Source: Raphanus sativus (lineage: Eukaryota; Streptophyta; Magnoliopsida; Brassicales; Brassicaceae). Taken from it: a stretch of DNA of 64,000 bases. The stretch lies in contig NC_079516.1 in NCBI RefSeq assembly GCF_000801105.2, positions 7,750,001 through 7,814,000 on the forward strand, written 5' to 3'. Shown here piece after piece: positions 1-11,389 of the stretch. The position numbers were made by a program, and so were the translations under genes. The notes under the pieces are model-generated. The model did no database searches. It saw nothing but the letters and a program-made list of their open reading frames with translations, and was not told where the DNA came from. Positions within the stretch are counted from its first letter, which is position 1. Every line of letters starts with the position of its first letter.

Positions 1-830
1 CTTAAAGCTAAATCAAAATAATATACAAACTAAAGTCTAAAGTAAATTTTTTACAGTTACAACTCAACCAATCACCCACATTATCATATGCGTTTGTAAC
101 TAATATTTTAAAATAATACGTGTAACATAAATTTATGTTTCTCCTATGCAGTTTAACTGAAATTCATTTGACTGACTTCTTTTATTTCTATATTAAGTCT
201 AGATAGACAACTAAACATTCATAATATTTTTCTTTTGAAAGATGTAAACTACTTTAGCGTTCTCTTATAAAAGGGGACGGAACACATAACTATATGTATA
301 TGATACCTTGTTGCGTGCATCTAAAAAGTAATTAACGTCTTTTTATAAAGACATAGTTTCATAAGTAGTTTTATGTAATAGCCTTCTTTAAAATAAAAAT
401 GCTCTATTCAATTAATTATTTAAACCTGCTCTCTCTCTCTCTCCCAGCAAATTTTACCCTTTTGCTTTTCTCAAATACAAATAAACAATACATATCTATG
501 GTTCTTTACTTCATTTAGTTGGTCTTAATAATTAACATTCAATTACAGCTAGTCATGGAACATTTAAGCGTATTACTACAACATAGGGGTTTTATTCGAG
601 TGTCACTTTACGTTTTTGGTTTTATTTGTTTTTAATAAATAGTTAGTATAAATAGTTTTATTTAAAACTTATGTTTTATTCGTTTATTCTGTGTGTTTTA
701 CGTGATATGAGTTTATATTTATACAAGGGAATATAATATGTTTGTATTTAGTTTTTTCATAAATTCTTTTTGGTTAGTTCCGGTTTACTTGAATTATATG
801 TTTACTTTTTACCATATTGATCACTCCTAT
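1..830. other. AT-rich upstream region of the peroxidase gene
   Basis: No coding sequence, RNA gene or clear repeat is seen. The stretch is AT-rich with short homopolymer runs and a CT-dinucleotide tract near 430-445. It probably contains the distal promoter of the peroxidase gene that starts at 934, but I cannot assign individual regulatory sites. Confidence 0.6.
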
Positions 831-838
831 TATAAATA
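831..838 (+). promoter_or_regulatory. TATA box of the peroxidase gene
   Basis: The motif TATAAATA lies about 95 bases before the start codon at 934. Transcription would then begin near 862-870 and give a short A-rich leader. Position and match to the plant TATA consensus are the only evidence. Confidence 0.6.
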
Positions 839-933
839 GACCCACTCCATTATTGCTCTATGTCTTGTCCTCTCTTCAGTGAAACAAAACTAAAAAAAAG
901 AAAATTGAGAAACAAGATCGAGGAAAGTATCTA

Positions 934-2668
934 ATGAAGACGACGAATCGCTTCAATGTCATTGTTGCGGTTGCAGCGACTGTTCTTATGGGAATGTTTG
1001 AGTCATCCGATGCTCAGCTTCAAATGAATTTCTACGCCAAAAGCTGTCCAAACGCTGAGAAAATAATTTCAGATCATATTAAAAAGCATATCCATAATGG
1101 TCCTTCTCTTGCAGCTCCTCTCATCAGAATGCATTTCCATGATTGCTTCGTCAGGGTATTTTTAATATGTCTTCATTTATTTTAGATATGTTCGTACTTT
1201 ATGTACATATATAAACTAATATCACACACACATCTACTTCAATAGCTTACCAATAATGATGAGATAACCTAGTAGATGTATTATATATTAAATAAATTAA
1301 TTTGGTAATTAGATAGTGGTAAATTTCAGCTAGCTTAAAATATTCGATTATACTTAATTTTATGAACACTGACATTGATTTTGAACGAAACTATAATGAA
1401 GGGATGCGACGGATCAGTGTTGATAAATTCAACATCTGGAAACGCAGAGAGAGATGCACCACCAAATCTAACACTCAGAGGATTCGGTTTCGTGGAGAGG
1501 ATTAAAAGTCTTCTTGAAGCAGAGTGTCCTAAGACTGTTTCATGCGCTGATATCATCGCTTTGACCGCTCGAGACTCAGTTGTTGCTACCGTAAGTAAAC
1601 AAAGTGAAAAATGTCAGCTAACTTTGCAAAAAAAAAAATGAAATGTTCCTTTGAATACTTTCTACAGGGAGGTCCTTGGTGGAGAGTTCCAACCGGAAGA
1701 AGAGACGGTAGGATCTCAAATTTGGCTGAGGCTTCGAACAACATTCCCGGACCGACGAGTAACTTCACAACGTTACAACAACGTTTCGCTAACCAAGGAC
1801 TTAATCTCAAAGACCTTGTTCTACTCTCGGGTAAGTTTCAATAACATGTAGCCCCGACACTTACCGTTATCAGTGTAATAAAAAATGTTCTAACCGGCTT
1901 TTTAGTCTAACTGAATGCTATTGCCTAAAAAAGTAGTATGATATTACAATAATAAATAATGGTATCTAATAATAAAATGATATTAATATATATTTAATAA
2001 ATATATATATATATATATTTGAAATATTTGTTTTTTTAAAGAATGAAATATTTGTTATAACTATAGATACTTGTGCTATTTAGTTAAACGTTTTATCTAA
2101 CAATTTAGACTTTTGATTAAAAGTTTAAGTGCTACGTTTGAATCAGCGTCCGTGCCTAGCACTTTTTTGAACATTGGTTATTATCGTCTTGATATCCAAT
2201 ATGGACATCCTTGAAATTGGTTTAAATTTTGGTTTATTGTTTTTGTTTTCAGGGGCTCACACGATTGGCGTCTCGCATTGTTCTTCCATGAGTGAACGTC
2301 TCTACAACTTCTCGACGACAGTGAAACAAGATCCATCTCTGGACAGCGAGTACGCAGCGAACATAAAGGCCAACAAATGTAAGAGCCTCACCGACAACAC
2401 CACCATCCTTGAGATGGACCCCGGTAGCAGTAGAAGCTTCGATCTCAGTTACTACAGGCTTGTCTTGAAGAGGAGAGGTCTCTTTCAGTCTGATTCTGCT
2501 TTGACAAAGAACTCAGCCACGTTGAAGATGGTCAACGATTTGGTCAACGGTTCTGAAAAGAAGTTCTACAAGGCTTTCGCCAAGTCAATGGAGAAGATGG
2601 GGAGAGTTAAAGTGAAGACGGGCTCAGCCGGTGTGATCAGGACTCGTTGTTCCGTTGCCGGAAGTTAG
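934..2668 (+). CDS. PRX30: Class III secretory peroxidase (PRX30-like)
   Basis: Four exons, 934-1155, 1402-1590, 1668-1830 and 2253-2668, give a 329-residue protein. All three introns are GT-AG, the common intron number of this family. Residues 1-27 look like a signal peptide ending before QLQM. The distal haem pocket RMHFHDCF supplies Arg65, Phe68 and His69, and the proximal haem ligand is His194 in SGAHTIG. The usual conserved cysteines appear present. Such enzymes use hydrogen peroxide to oxidise phenolics in the cell wall or vacuole, in lignification and defence. The sequence matches my memory of Arabidopsis peroxidase 30 (AT3G21770) closely, and the neighbouring UGT71B gene fits that locus. 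The gene appears intact. Only the exact family member is uncertain. Confidence 0.93.
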
Positions 2669-3551
2669 TTAGCCTGATTGGAAAAATGATGTAATGTTCT
2701 GTTTTTTTTTTTAATTGTGCATTGTTGTGTTTTGAGTCTTGGGGGTAAAGCCGTAAAGGTGTTGTTAATTTGATTTTAATCTTATTCCATTTGCCATTTG
2801 GGTTTATGTACCCAAAAATATATGTTTGTGGTTCTATTAAAATATGAATCATAATAAGATTTACAATAATTGCAATTGAAGGTATATGTGTATCTCTTAT
2901 GAGTTAGAAATTATATTCTTACGACTTAAAAGATTACATTTTAAATCTCGCATAAAATTTACATTGTTTTTCAATAGAATGCGAACTTTATCTAAACTCC
3001 AATCCTTTTACATAAGTGCGAACGTTTTAGAGTTTAAGTATTTTAGAAACATAGTAGGTTCATCTTTTTAAAAAATAGAGTGGAATGACAATTGTAAATT
3101 TGAATAGTATATTTGATCTCATCCGCTCGAGTGGACACGTATACATTGCAAAAATAAGTTTCACTATCATCTTTGGCTCTTTGCTATATAAAGATATAGT
3201 TGGTGAAGCTCCATGTCTTCTTTGATCTCGTTCCCTCCATATAATAAAATACCTCACTAGGAAGATAGTGAGTTTATCTTGCATAAGAAGATTATTTCCC
3301 AACCAATTTACTGGTACAACGGTTTTGTGTACAAAATCTTCTTAACACGGTGAACTTAAACTGTTTCACATAATAAGTAAAATAAGAGACTTCCAATGTG
3401 AAGGTTATCAGCAAAGATTATAGTTTCTTGTTACATCACTGACAACATCCCAATATATCTCCACTTCAAAGTAGTACGTACTAGTACGTACTGTTACGAT
3501 CACATTGACAAATATTGTGATTTAACTTTATTATTTGAGCCTATATAAATT
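2669..3551. other. Intergenic space between convergent genes
   Basis: Holds the 3' ends of the convergent peroxidase and glucosyltransferase genes. The only structure seen is a short tandem palindromic repeat of TAGTACGTAC near 3473-3492. No supported gene. Confidence 0.55.
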
Positions 3552-5042
3552 TTAAGAGAATGATAGTGCGACATTCTTCGCAACGTCTTGGATGAAGTTT
3601 TGCAGAGCAATACGCGACGATCCACCATCCATTAAAGCTGCATGACATTTCTCGCTCATCTCCTTCACTCTCTCCCTCACATCACTATCCTGCTCCATCA
3701 AACACCTCACTGCTCTCTCAATCTCCTCCGCCGTCACCAAGTCCACCGCCGCCACACCACCCAAATGATCGCCTCTCCAATACCTTTTAATCTCCACAGC
3801 CACTCCAAGCTCCTCCACCATCTCAAAAGCGTTGAACTTCTGCTCTGCGTATAACGGCCACGCAGCTGTCGGGACACCGAACCAAAGACTCTCTAGCAAC
3901 GAGTTCCACCCGCAGTGAGTGACAAAACCTCCTATCGCTGGATTCGCGAGAATAGCCACCTGTGGAGCCCATCCTATCACTCTCCCTCTCTCTTGCGTCC
4001 GTTCCAAGAACCCTTTGGGGAGAACATCCTCAAGATTCTTGAACTCTTCAGGATGTTCATTTATTATATTGGGAGAAGAGCGACGTAGAGACCATAAGAA
4101 ACCGTGCCCACTTCGTTCAAGTGCCGTTGCGATCTCTTTTACTTGTTCCTCACTGAAGCCTCCCATGCTCCCGAAGCATAGAAACACTACTGACCTAGCC
4201 GGTCGCTCGTCCAGCCACTGTATAATCTCCACTTGTGTCTCGTCCACTTGGTGGTCAAGATGCAAAAATGGTCCAACCGAATAAGTTTGAGGAATGATAG
4301 TATTAGTAATAGTATTAGTGTTACCAACGCTCCATAGATATTCCAACACGTGAGGTTCCAGCTCAGCGAAGGTATTTACGAGAATACCCTTCATCTCTTT
4401 GAATCTTCTTGAGTGGTTCAGAAAGATGGGGAGCCACAGTTCCGATGCAAGGGCGTGAGGAAGACATTTCACCGGATAAGGACGAGTCAAACCGGGGACG
4501 ACTAACTCGGCTTCCGAGTCTTCGAAGTCACTTTCTTTAACATGGTAGTTATCACCATCGTATAGTTGCTGAACGTGAAACCCTAGCGCGAGTACCCCGG
4601 CGTTTGACGTGTAGAAAAGATAACTCGGGAGTTGAAACTCGTTCGCCACGTCGATCAACGAAGTACAGAACATGTCGAGGACGAAGCCAGCTATCTTTGG
4701 TGAGTTTGGTAGTGTCGAGTAGTGGTCGAAGAGCATGGAAACGGCGCGTCTCACAGTTGGGATGTGGTTCTCGATATGAATGTCAAGGGTCGTAGGCTCA
4801 GGCTCGGATGTTGGTTGGTCTTCTTCGGAGGAGATCACTTCGTAGCGGAGGCGGTCGTTGGATGCGGCGGAGAGAGCTTCCACGTAAGGGGAAGCAGCGG
4901 CTGCGCTTCCGGAGAGGAAAGGAAGGATGAGAACGGAGATAGTGAGGTGGTTTTCTTGCTCGACTAGTAGCTTCGCCATCTCCACTGTTGATCTGAGGTG
5001 GCTAATGCTAGGATACGGTATGAAGACAAGCTCGAACTTCAT
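3552..5042 (-). CDS. UGT71B: UDP-glycosyltransferase, UGT71B type
   Basis: A single uninterrupted 496-residue reading frame of normal length for plant family 1 glycosyltransferases. The N-terminal acceptor domain has the catalytic-type His15 ([10 protein letters not shown]) and Asp123 (VLDMFCTS). The C-terminal PSPG box spans about residues 358-401, from WAPQ through HCGWNS to the closing Gln401, which favours UDP-glucose as donor. It would glucosylate small acceptors in the cytosol; some UGT71B enzymes act on abscisic acid (family knowledge). It resembles Arabidopsis UGT71B5/B7/B8 more than B1 or B6, from features such as [11 protein letters not shown] and the intact HCGWNS. Arabidopsis carries a tandem cluster here, but only one copy is seen in this window. 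Upstream (on the minus strand) there is a W-box-like TTGACC at about 5187-5192. Confidence 0.93.
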   Translation of the reverse strand: MKFELVFIPYPSISHLRSTVEMAKLLVEQENHLTISVLILPFLSGSAAAASPYVEALSAASNDRLRYEVISSEEDQPTSEPEPTTLDIHIENHIPTVRRAVSMLFDHYSTLPNSPKIAGFVLDMFCTSLIDVANEFQLPSYLFYTSNAGVLALGFHVQQLYDGDNYHVKESDFEDSEAELVVPGLTRPYPVKCLPHALASELWLPIFLNHSRRFKEMKGILVNTFAELEPHVLEYLWSVGNTNTITNTIIPQTYSVGPFLHLDHQVDETQVEIIQWLDERPARSVVFLCFGSMGGFSEEQVKEIATALERSGHGFLWSLRRSSPNIINEHPEEFKNLEDVLPKGFLERTQERGRVIGWAPQVAILANPAIGGFVTHCGWNSLLESLWFGVPTAAWPLYAEQKFNAFEMVEELGVAVEIKRYWRGDHLGGVAAVDLVTAEEIERAVRCLMEQDSDVRERVKEMSEKCHAALMDGGSSRIALQNFIQDVAKNVALSFS

Positions 5043-5506
5043 GTTTTTTTTTTTCTTCTTCTGCTCCTCTGTTTGTGTTTCTTTTTGTCTATGTGTTGTG
5101 TTCTATAGATTTACGAGATTTGATTAATAGGAAGCTTTACCAATCGCATCAAGTTTTTAGTTCTTTTTGAATTATTAACAAGCTCTGGTCAACCGATGTG
5201 TCCGTTTTCTAGCCTGTGTTTTTCTTTTGTTCTCGACAATAAAAACAAACTAAATTAATATCCTGACATGTTTGTTATCTTGGTGAAGACTTTTCGTATG
5301 GCATGTGCAACATTAATAACTATATCTGTTTAATCAAATAGTATTTGAAACAAATAATTTTATTTATAAATTAATGTATTTTGTAATGAATATTAAGTTG
5401 AAAGTAAATATAAATTATATTGGAATTTCAAAAGGAATTTTTCGAGACATATTTTAAGATACATACAATGGATCTCGGTTATACGATTCAAAGATTTTAA
5501 AACATA
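5043..5506. other. Upstream region of the UGT gene
   Basis: The leader of the UGT mRNA is a T/C-rich tract on the plus strand. A W-box-like GGTCAA lies at about 5187-5192. The rest is AT-rich, with no gene seen up to the Helitron end at 5507. Confidence 0.45.
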
Positions 5507-6637
5507 CTAGATTATGACCCGCTCGACTGAGCGGGTATCATTTTTTTTATCTTTGTTTTTACTAAATGTTATACATGATCGCCAATGTGTATTAATATAA
5601 AATTTTGATAAATAACAATGTGTACTAATGTGTTTAAATAAGCAATGTGTTTAATTACTAAATTTGATTTTTAAATTTTATGATAACGTAAAGTAGATTT
5701 TTTATGTATTATTTAAAATATATAGTGCTATATATTTTGTATTTTTAACATTTATCATACAAAACTTACATTGGGGTATTATTTCTATGAAAATATGTGT
5801 AACATAATATATTTATATATTATATAAACATATGCACACCCGCACGGGTTTTATTTTTGAAATGTATTCTATATTGTTTAGTTTTATGTAATATCGAGTT
5901 TGTATAATTCAATTTTGTGTTTAAAGAACAATATCAAAACTGTCTTTCGTATGTAAAAATAACATTCTACAAGCGCGAGTTGTGTCTTTTTATTGTAACA
6001 CAAAATTTTGTATAAAACTTATATTTTTTGTATATTACGAAATTTAATTTTTTAAAATAATTATTACGTAATTTCAAAGTGAATTTTATCTCTGAGATCT
6101 AATATATTTTGTGTGTAATGGTTCAAAGCATTTTCGATATATATTATATTTCAGTTTGGTTTGTTTTTAGTATTATTGTATAAGTATAATACTATACAAT
6201 ATTACTATATTCTATACAATATATGAAGCTATGTGTTATTTGTTTTAGAAAGTAGATTAGGCCTAACGTAGTTATAAGAATAGTCATATCTTTATGTATG
6301 TGTCTATGACTTATCTACCTAATGTTATTCGTACTAATAAAATTAATATGGCCAATGAAAATATACTGATCAATTTAAAATGAATTGTATAGGGTAATTA
6401 TAGAACGATTAATATTTTTAGTATATATCTTATTTAAATCGACATGTAATAAATGTAAAAATCATATATGGAATATGGACAAAAAGAAAAAATGTATTTA
6501 AGGAAATACATCAATGCAAAGTTAAACTATGGTACGTATTATATATAAAGAATGAGACATTTAATTTAAATATATGAGGTCCACCTTTAAAAATCCACCT
6601 AGAAGAAGTTGTAATGTTCCTGTTTTAATAAGATAGA
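5507..6637 (-). mobile_element. Non-autonomous Helitron
   Basis: The plus strand opens with A|CTAG at 5507-5510, followed by a GC-rich hairpin (ACCCGCTC/GAGCGGGT, about 5517-5536). Read on the minus strand this is a Helitron 3' end: hairpin, a short spacer, CTAG, then host T. The other boundary reads ...AATAAGATAGA|T at 6637, which on the minus strand gives the expected 5' TC (TCTATCTTATTAAAAC) after host A. The body of about 1.1 kb is AT-rich and has no helicase or Rep coding capacity, so it would depend on proteins supplied elsewhere. The 3' end is convincing. The 5' end is inferred from the TC rule and its resemblance to Brassicaceae Helitron starts. Confidence 0.55.
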
Positions 6638-8261
6638 TATGCGAAGAAAGTATACCAAATATGTAATAGAAGAATGTTTATTGTATCATCCTCTATATAT
6701 TTATAGAGAAACATTTAAAAAGTTTTTTTTTTAATGTTGGATGATTATTATACTATTACAAATCGAAAAATATTACAAACGATTTTATAGTCGACAATTC
6801 TACATGAGACTTATGAAGATTCTCATCTGACTACATCATCTGAACCATCATATAGATCAAAGCTTGACCGGTATTCTTTGCGCCATACTGTAGATCTTTT
6901 GTAAGTATTTTCTCTCTTCATTTGCATAATTCCGCTTTCTCGGTGACTCGAAACCTAGACATTCTGGTGTAGAAACATTAGAAAACCTTTAGTCAAACCA
7001 CTGGACCAAAGTGGTTTCCACAAAACATTTAAAAATTATAATCTGTAATTTGTTACTAATTAAAAAAATATCCTGCTGAGTTGTCAAGTAATTAGAATAC
7101 TAATTTTACTTACGTGACGGTTTGAGAATCAATTGAAAATTTTGTTCCAAAACTAAATTACAATGAAATGTTATTTTATATAATATGTCCATTATAAACC
7201 ATTCATTTATCAAATTGAAATTTATTATTTTTTCTTTAAATAAAACCTACAGAATTATCTAATGTGATTAAAATATATATGGTAATTAATGAGTTTAAAT
7301 AATATTTTTTTTAACAATCTGTTTATTTTTATCATTTTTGTTTAATTCTTTATTATTAAAATAAATTATAAAATTACATTATTTATAATAAAAATTTAGA
7401 TTATTTTGTATATGTTTATTTTGAATAGTATTTGAAATAAATAATTTTAATTATTTAAATATTTACTTTCAAATATTAATATATATTTTGAATATTTTAG
7501 GACAATTTCAAAATATTTTAAATATTTTGGATAGTTTTTGGATATTAAATCTAAAACTAACTAACATATTCAAGTATTTAAATCTGATTAGGATATGTTT
7601 GGATATCCAAAATATTTCGGTTTGAATTGAATTCGATTATGGTTCTTTAGATACTAAAATTCTGGAGCCCATCTGAATATTTAACTAATTTTTTTTAGAT
7701 TTGCTATTACTTTTTTAGATTAGATCTGGTTCAGTTTTTCATGTTTGGATTTTTTACTCAGCTTTAGAATAAATGAAGAAACTAGAATTTTGTAATTATC
7801 CTTTTGGTAATTTCTTAACTTTTTAAATATATGTTATTATTTTATATTTGCATAAAGAAGTTATGATGGGTTTAGTATATTTGATTGTCATATTGTTTGT
7901 TGTTTTTGATCAAAATAATAATGATATATGGACATGATATATTGTTAAAATCATTTAGAAATAAACACATATATTGAAAACAAATAATAAGGCACATTAA
8001 AAATGTAATTAAATAGAAAATTGTAAATAAAATAACATAAATAGAAGTCATTATATAGCTATATGTATTTATATATTGTAAACAAAATCAATACAATTTA
8101 AAAATATATAAATACAATGGGCCACTCTAAATACAAAGAAATAAATACTTGTTTCCAACAAAATAAATAAATACTCACACCAATTGTTTTTAACTAACTT
8201 TCATAAAAAAGTTGTTTTTAACCAAACAATTTTGTTGCATTTCCTACACAACTATTTGATA
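6638..8261. other. AT-rich intergenic DNA
   Basis: Very AT-rich, with many stops in all frames. No coding sequence, RNA gene or bounded repeat recognised. Confidence 0.5.
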
Positions 8262-8269
8262 CCTTATAG

Positions 8270-8976
8270 TAGGGGTGGGCGTTCGGGTATCCGTTCGGGT
8301 TCGGGTCGGGTATTTCGGATTTTGGGTATCTCGGTATAGGAGTATAATACCCGTTCGGGTATTTCTGAACTTCGGATCGGGTTCGGGTATTTTTAGTTCG
8401 GGTTCGGTTATTTTGGATCGGATTCAGATATTTAGATTTTAAAAGAAATAAAAATAAAATTTTCTTTTTAAAGTTTTTTATATTTAGAAATATAGATTTT
8501 ACTTAACTGATTTTTTTTTCTTTTTATAGATTGAATAATTAATAGATTTGGAGATAACATTTCCAAAATAAAAATATTAATTTGGCTATTGTTTTTAAAA
8601 TTTGGATGTAACTTTGGTTAATACATGAAATAAAAAGTTTAACATGCATTTTAAATGAATATCAAATTATTTTCTCCATAATTATATATATATATATATA
8701 TATATTATATGATTTTAAAGTATGTCTAACATCAATATAAATATTTTAAATAAAATGAGAGATGTAAACTAGAAATATAAGGGTAAGTATACACATGTTC
8801 GGTTATTTTCGGATATCCATTCGGGTTCGGGTATTACCCGTTCGGGTTCGGATATCCAATCTCTCCTAACTTAATACTCGTTCGGGTATTTTACTACTTC
8901 GGTTCAGATTTTGGTTCGGGTTTTTCGGGTCGGGTTCGGGTGCCACTTTGGATATCGGATAAAGTGCCCACCCCTA
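8270..8976. mobile_element. hAT-type non-autonomous element with 8-bp TSD
   Basis: The terminal inverted repeat TAGGGGTGGGC opens at 8270 and its reverse complement closes at 8976. The element is flanked by a perfect 8-bp duplication CCTTATAG at 8262-8269 and 8977-8984. An 8-bp duplication and this terminus are typical of the hAT superfamily. Each end carries many copies of TTCGGGT or TTCGGAT, while the centre is AT-rich with a short (TA)n run near 8683-8705. No transposase is encoded. The clustered subterminal motif is the sort of array hAT transposases bind, although that is inference. Confidence 0.8.
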
Positions 8977-9125
8977 CCTTATAGCAAATCCAACGATGAG
9001 CCTTTACAAAAACGTATAAGGGCAGAATCCTATAGTATGTGAACGACGATGATTGGGTTTGATAATAAAAAGTGGCTGTATGGACTGTGATTGGACTTAG
9101 TAATAAAAGGCTAGATTCTAGTTAT

Positions 9126-9241
9126 TGGGCTATCTTGAATGACAAAACCTTCAATGAAAACCAAGGGGAATGTTGTAGCCGCAACGCAATAAAGAAAAAC
9201 CTAATTTCAGAAGGTCACATCCACATACGTCAGTATATATA
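9126..9241 (+). promoter_or_regulatory. Promoter of the snoRNA cluster
   Basis: Three elements occur in the usual order for a plant snoRNA gene promoter: a site II motif TGGGCT at 9126-9131, a telobox-like AAAACCTAA near 9197-9205 (one C short of AAACCCTAA), and a TATA box TATATATA at 9234-9241. The first snoRNA lies about 140 bases downstream. The promoter assignment depends on the downstream snoRNAs being real. Confidence 0.5.
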
Positions 9242-9382
9242 GGTTTCGTCTTCTTACGCAAATTCAAAACTACACAAGAGCTGCTTCTCTCTGTCTTTTC
9301 TTTATGCTTTGGTTTTACAATAAACACTAGGTACGTTTTATGTTATTGATTCTTTTTCGTTGATTGGTGGGGCCTAAAAGAG

Positions 9383-9479
9383 GATATGGTGATGAAACGA
9401 ATAATTTCGTGGACTAGAGTTTCAGATCTGGGCTCTTCACCCAGTAATTGAAGATACAACCCTTGGCTGTCTGAGTATC
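9383..9479 (+). ncRNA. Box C/D snoRNA, candidate 25S rRNA guide
   Basis: A perfect C box GTGATGA at 9389-9395 and a D box CTGA at 9471-9474 are closed by a five-pair terminal stem, GATAT 9383-9387 with GTATC 9475-9479 (last pair G-U). Immediately before the D box, CCCTTGGCTGT (9460-9470) is complementary to the conserved 25S rRNA segment ACAGCCAAGGG as I remember it. This would direct 2'-O-methylation of a C in that segment by the five-nucleotide rule. An internal hairpin CTGGG...CCCAG sits near 9429-9443. I do not recognise the named snoRNA. It is the first of three such units within about 400 bases, suggesting one polycistronic precursor. Confidence 0.72.
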
Positions 9480-9545
9480 TCTCTTTACGCTCACCACCTC
9501 AATCATAGCTTTTGAACGTTACTTTTTTCCTTCTTTATTTATATA

Positions 9546-9633
9546 TAGCCGATGAGGATAAAAACAATTATCTTAGCGGATTTCAGTGAGGTTTTAAAAT
9601 CAATGATCTGAATTGTTACACACACTGAGGCTA
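9546..9633 (+). ncRNA. Box C/D snoRNA candidate (imperfect C box)
   Basis: The terminal stem TAGCC (9546-9550) pairs with GGCTA (9629-9633) directly outside a D box CTGA at 9625-9628. The C box is only partial: GATGA at 9551-9555 is present but the leading RU is replaced by CC. A second CTGA at 9608-9611 could be the internal D' box. I could not match its guide regions to rRNA from memory. Its place between two better candidates, with similar size and spacing, is the main support. Confidence 0.45.
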
Positions 9634-9674
9634 CTTTTTGATAACTAATTTGAAAGATAAAACATTAGTTGTTT

Positions 9675-9787
9675 TGATGCGATGATGATAAAACCGCACG
9701 GAGGTGCATGAAGGGCAGTGGACAAAACATAATATGTTTTGCCGTGAGCTCTCTTAATAAAACGACTTCTCCTTCCACTGAGCATTA
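9675..9787 (+). ncRNA. Box C/D snoRNA, candidate 18S rRNA guide
   Basis: The C box ATGATGA (9682-9688) and D box CTGA (9778-9781) are enclosed by a six-pair stem, TGATGC 9675-9680 with GCATTA 9782-9787 (one G-U). One base before the D box, ACGACTTCTCCTTCC (9762-9776) is a 15-base perfect complement to GGAAGGAGAAGTCGT near the 3' end of 18S rRNA, a sequence conserved in eukaryotes. The five-nucleotide rule predicts methylation of the second A of GGAAGG. An internal hairpin CAAAACAT/ATGTTTTG lies near 9722-9741. This is the best supported member of the cluster. Confidence 0.78.
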
Positions 9788-10293
9788 TTAGTTTCTGATG
9801 TAGGAATTTGTAAAGGCGTCTTTTACCAATTCTGAGGGATAAAATCTGTTCCTTTAGGTATAATGGCATTGACGCAAGATTGATTAAGTTGTGGTATATC
9901 CTGATCATCTTACTTTTTTCCTGTGTTATTTGATCCTGGAAATGCCTCATACATTGATTCATTTACTTTTAAAATTCCTTGTCTAAGGAATCTTCAACCT
10001 GTGTAAGAAGAAACATGCGAGTTTAATTACTATATATTAATTTACTAATTAGCATTACGAAATTTGACTATACAGCTATCGCAATATACACCTATTCTTT
10101 GGCTTGATGAGTCGAAATCATTGAAGGGAGCAGTGATGTAATAAACTATGAATCACTTGAATCTAATATGTAATGCTAAATAACATCTGAACAATTAATA
10201 TAATTAAATTTCTAATTTCAAAATTTATAAACTATTCGATCAGAAACAGTTATGATATTATCAATCATAAGTCTATGATGTGCATCATCCTTA
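9788..10293. other. Intergenic DNA downstream of the snoRNAs
   Basis: Contains a strong short hairpin (GAATT.GTAAA...TTTAC.AATTC, about 9807-9833) followed by ATAAAA, faintly like the first half of an H/ACA snoRNA, but no convincing second hairpin and ACA. Otherwise AT-rich with no gene. Confidence 0.35.
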
Positions 10294-11389
10294 GTGCATC
10301 TCCAATGTATTACTCCAAATATTACTTCCAAATTGTACAACTACAAAATAGAGTGATGTTTTACTTCAATGTATACTCTATTTTTTACTCCAAAAATACT
10401 TAATAATTGTTAATAATATTTTTACCAAAAAATGTTAATAATATCTTAAAAGGTACAAGAAATCATAAAAGTAGAATAAAACATAATTTATAAATTGGTT
10501 CAATAATGAGCATTGGAATATTTTTTCTACAAATGATCAACTGATGCATTTCGTAATGAAAAATGAGTTTCTTTATCTTTGATATTCCTAAATCGAGCAA
10601 GAAAATTTCGAAATCGGATTTTTTCATCTTTTGCAGTTAGTTTCGATCTCTAGAGGTAGAGCTTCTCTTGCAAGTTGCAACTTTTAATTGGTGCATCGAG
10701 TTCACGCTCATCCTCAATTATCATGTTGTGTAAAATTATACATTTAGTTATAATGTCATGTAACATATTTTTTTTTCAAAAACGAAAAGGTCATTTCACA
10801 ATAGCGAAGCACGAATGTCAAGTTTTTTTTTGACGGCAAACGGCTATTGTATTACTCAAACTTGAGGTGGTCTGGTTAAACAAACCGGAATAGAACAACC
10901 AATAAAATGTAACTTCCTATGGAAGGATATAGCTGTCTTAGCTAAAATGTCTGAGATCTGATTACGCGATCTTGGAATATAAAAAATCTTGAAATCCGGG
11001 AAGCATATGAGCAATGTCTCTATCCTCTCTAGTTCCGTAGCAAAACTTGGCCAAGCATGAGGTTCCTTGATCATAGCAATAAATTCTTTGCAGTTTGTTC
11101 TAAAGTTCCGACATGTTGAATGCTGAAGTATATTCTCCATCGCCCATCGCAGTGCTTTCACTTTTGAGTGCATCATTTTAAAATATTAAATAATGAAATA
11201 TCTTATCTTTTATGTTATTGCATCATTTTATAAATAAATAAAAGTTCAACTCCAAAATGGAGTAATGTGTAAGATTATTCTATAAATGGAGTAACCCTAG
11301 TCATTACTCTATTTCGGAGTGGGTTTGGAGAGGATTTTACTCCGAAATGATATTTGAAATAAAAAAATAGAATATGGTTGGAGATGCCC
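10294..11389. mobile_element. MITE with GGCATCTCCAA-type ends
   Basis: The left end reads TTAGTGCATCTCCAA and the right end, reversed, reads TTAGGGCATCTCCAA. Both are followed inward by related sequence rich in ATTACTCC and TACTCCAAA-type words, so the inverted repeats are long. TA abuts both ends, which would suit a TA target duplication (mariner-like); PIF/Harbinger is the alternative and I cannot decide. The middle is occupied by a LINE remnant in minus orientation, inflating the element to about 1.1 kb. Confidence 0.6.
10823..11180 (-). mobile_element. LINE 3' remnant with RNase H domain
   Basis: On the minus strand a frame from about 11176 to 10856 encodes the C-terminal half of a plant LINE RNase H domain (ALRWAMENI..., then IPRSRNQISDILAKTA) and runs to a stop. 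About 25 bases later the strand ends in GCCGTC plus a run of A (10823-10832), a typical LINE tail. The first catalytic aspartate region is missing, so this is a 5'-truncated copy. It lies inside the surrounding MITE and is therefore the younger insertion, unless the MITE mobilised with it already inside. Confidence 0.7.

Noticed and set aside
9795..9900. Possible H/ACA snoRNA after the C/D cluster
   Set aside because: One good hairpin and an ANANNA-like box are present, but no convincing second hairpin with ACA at the proper distance.
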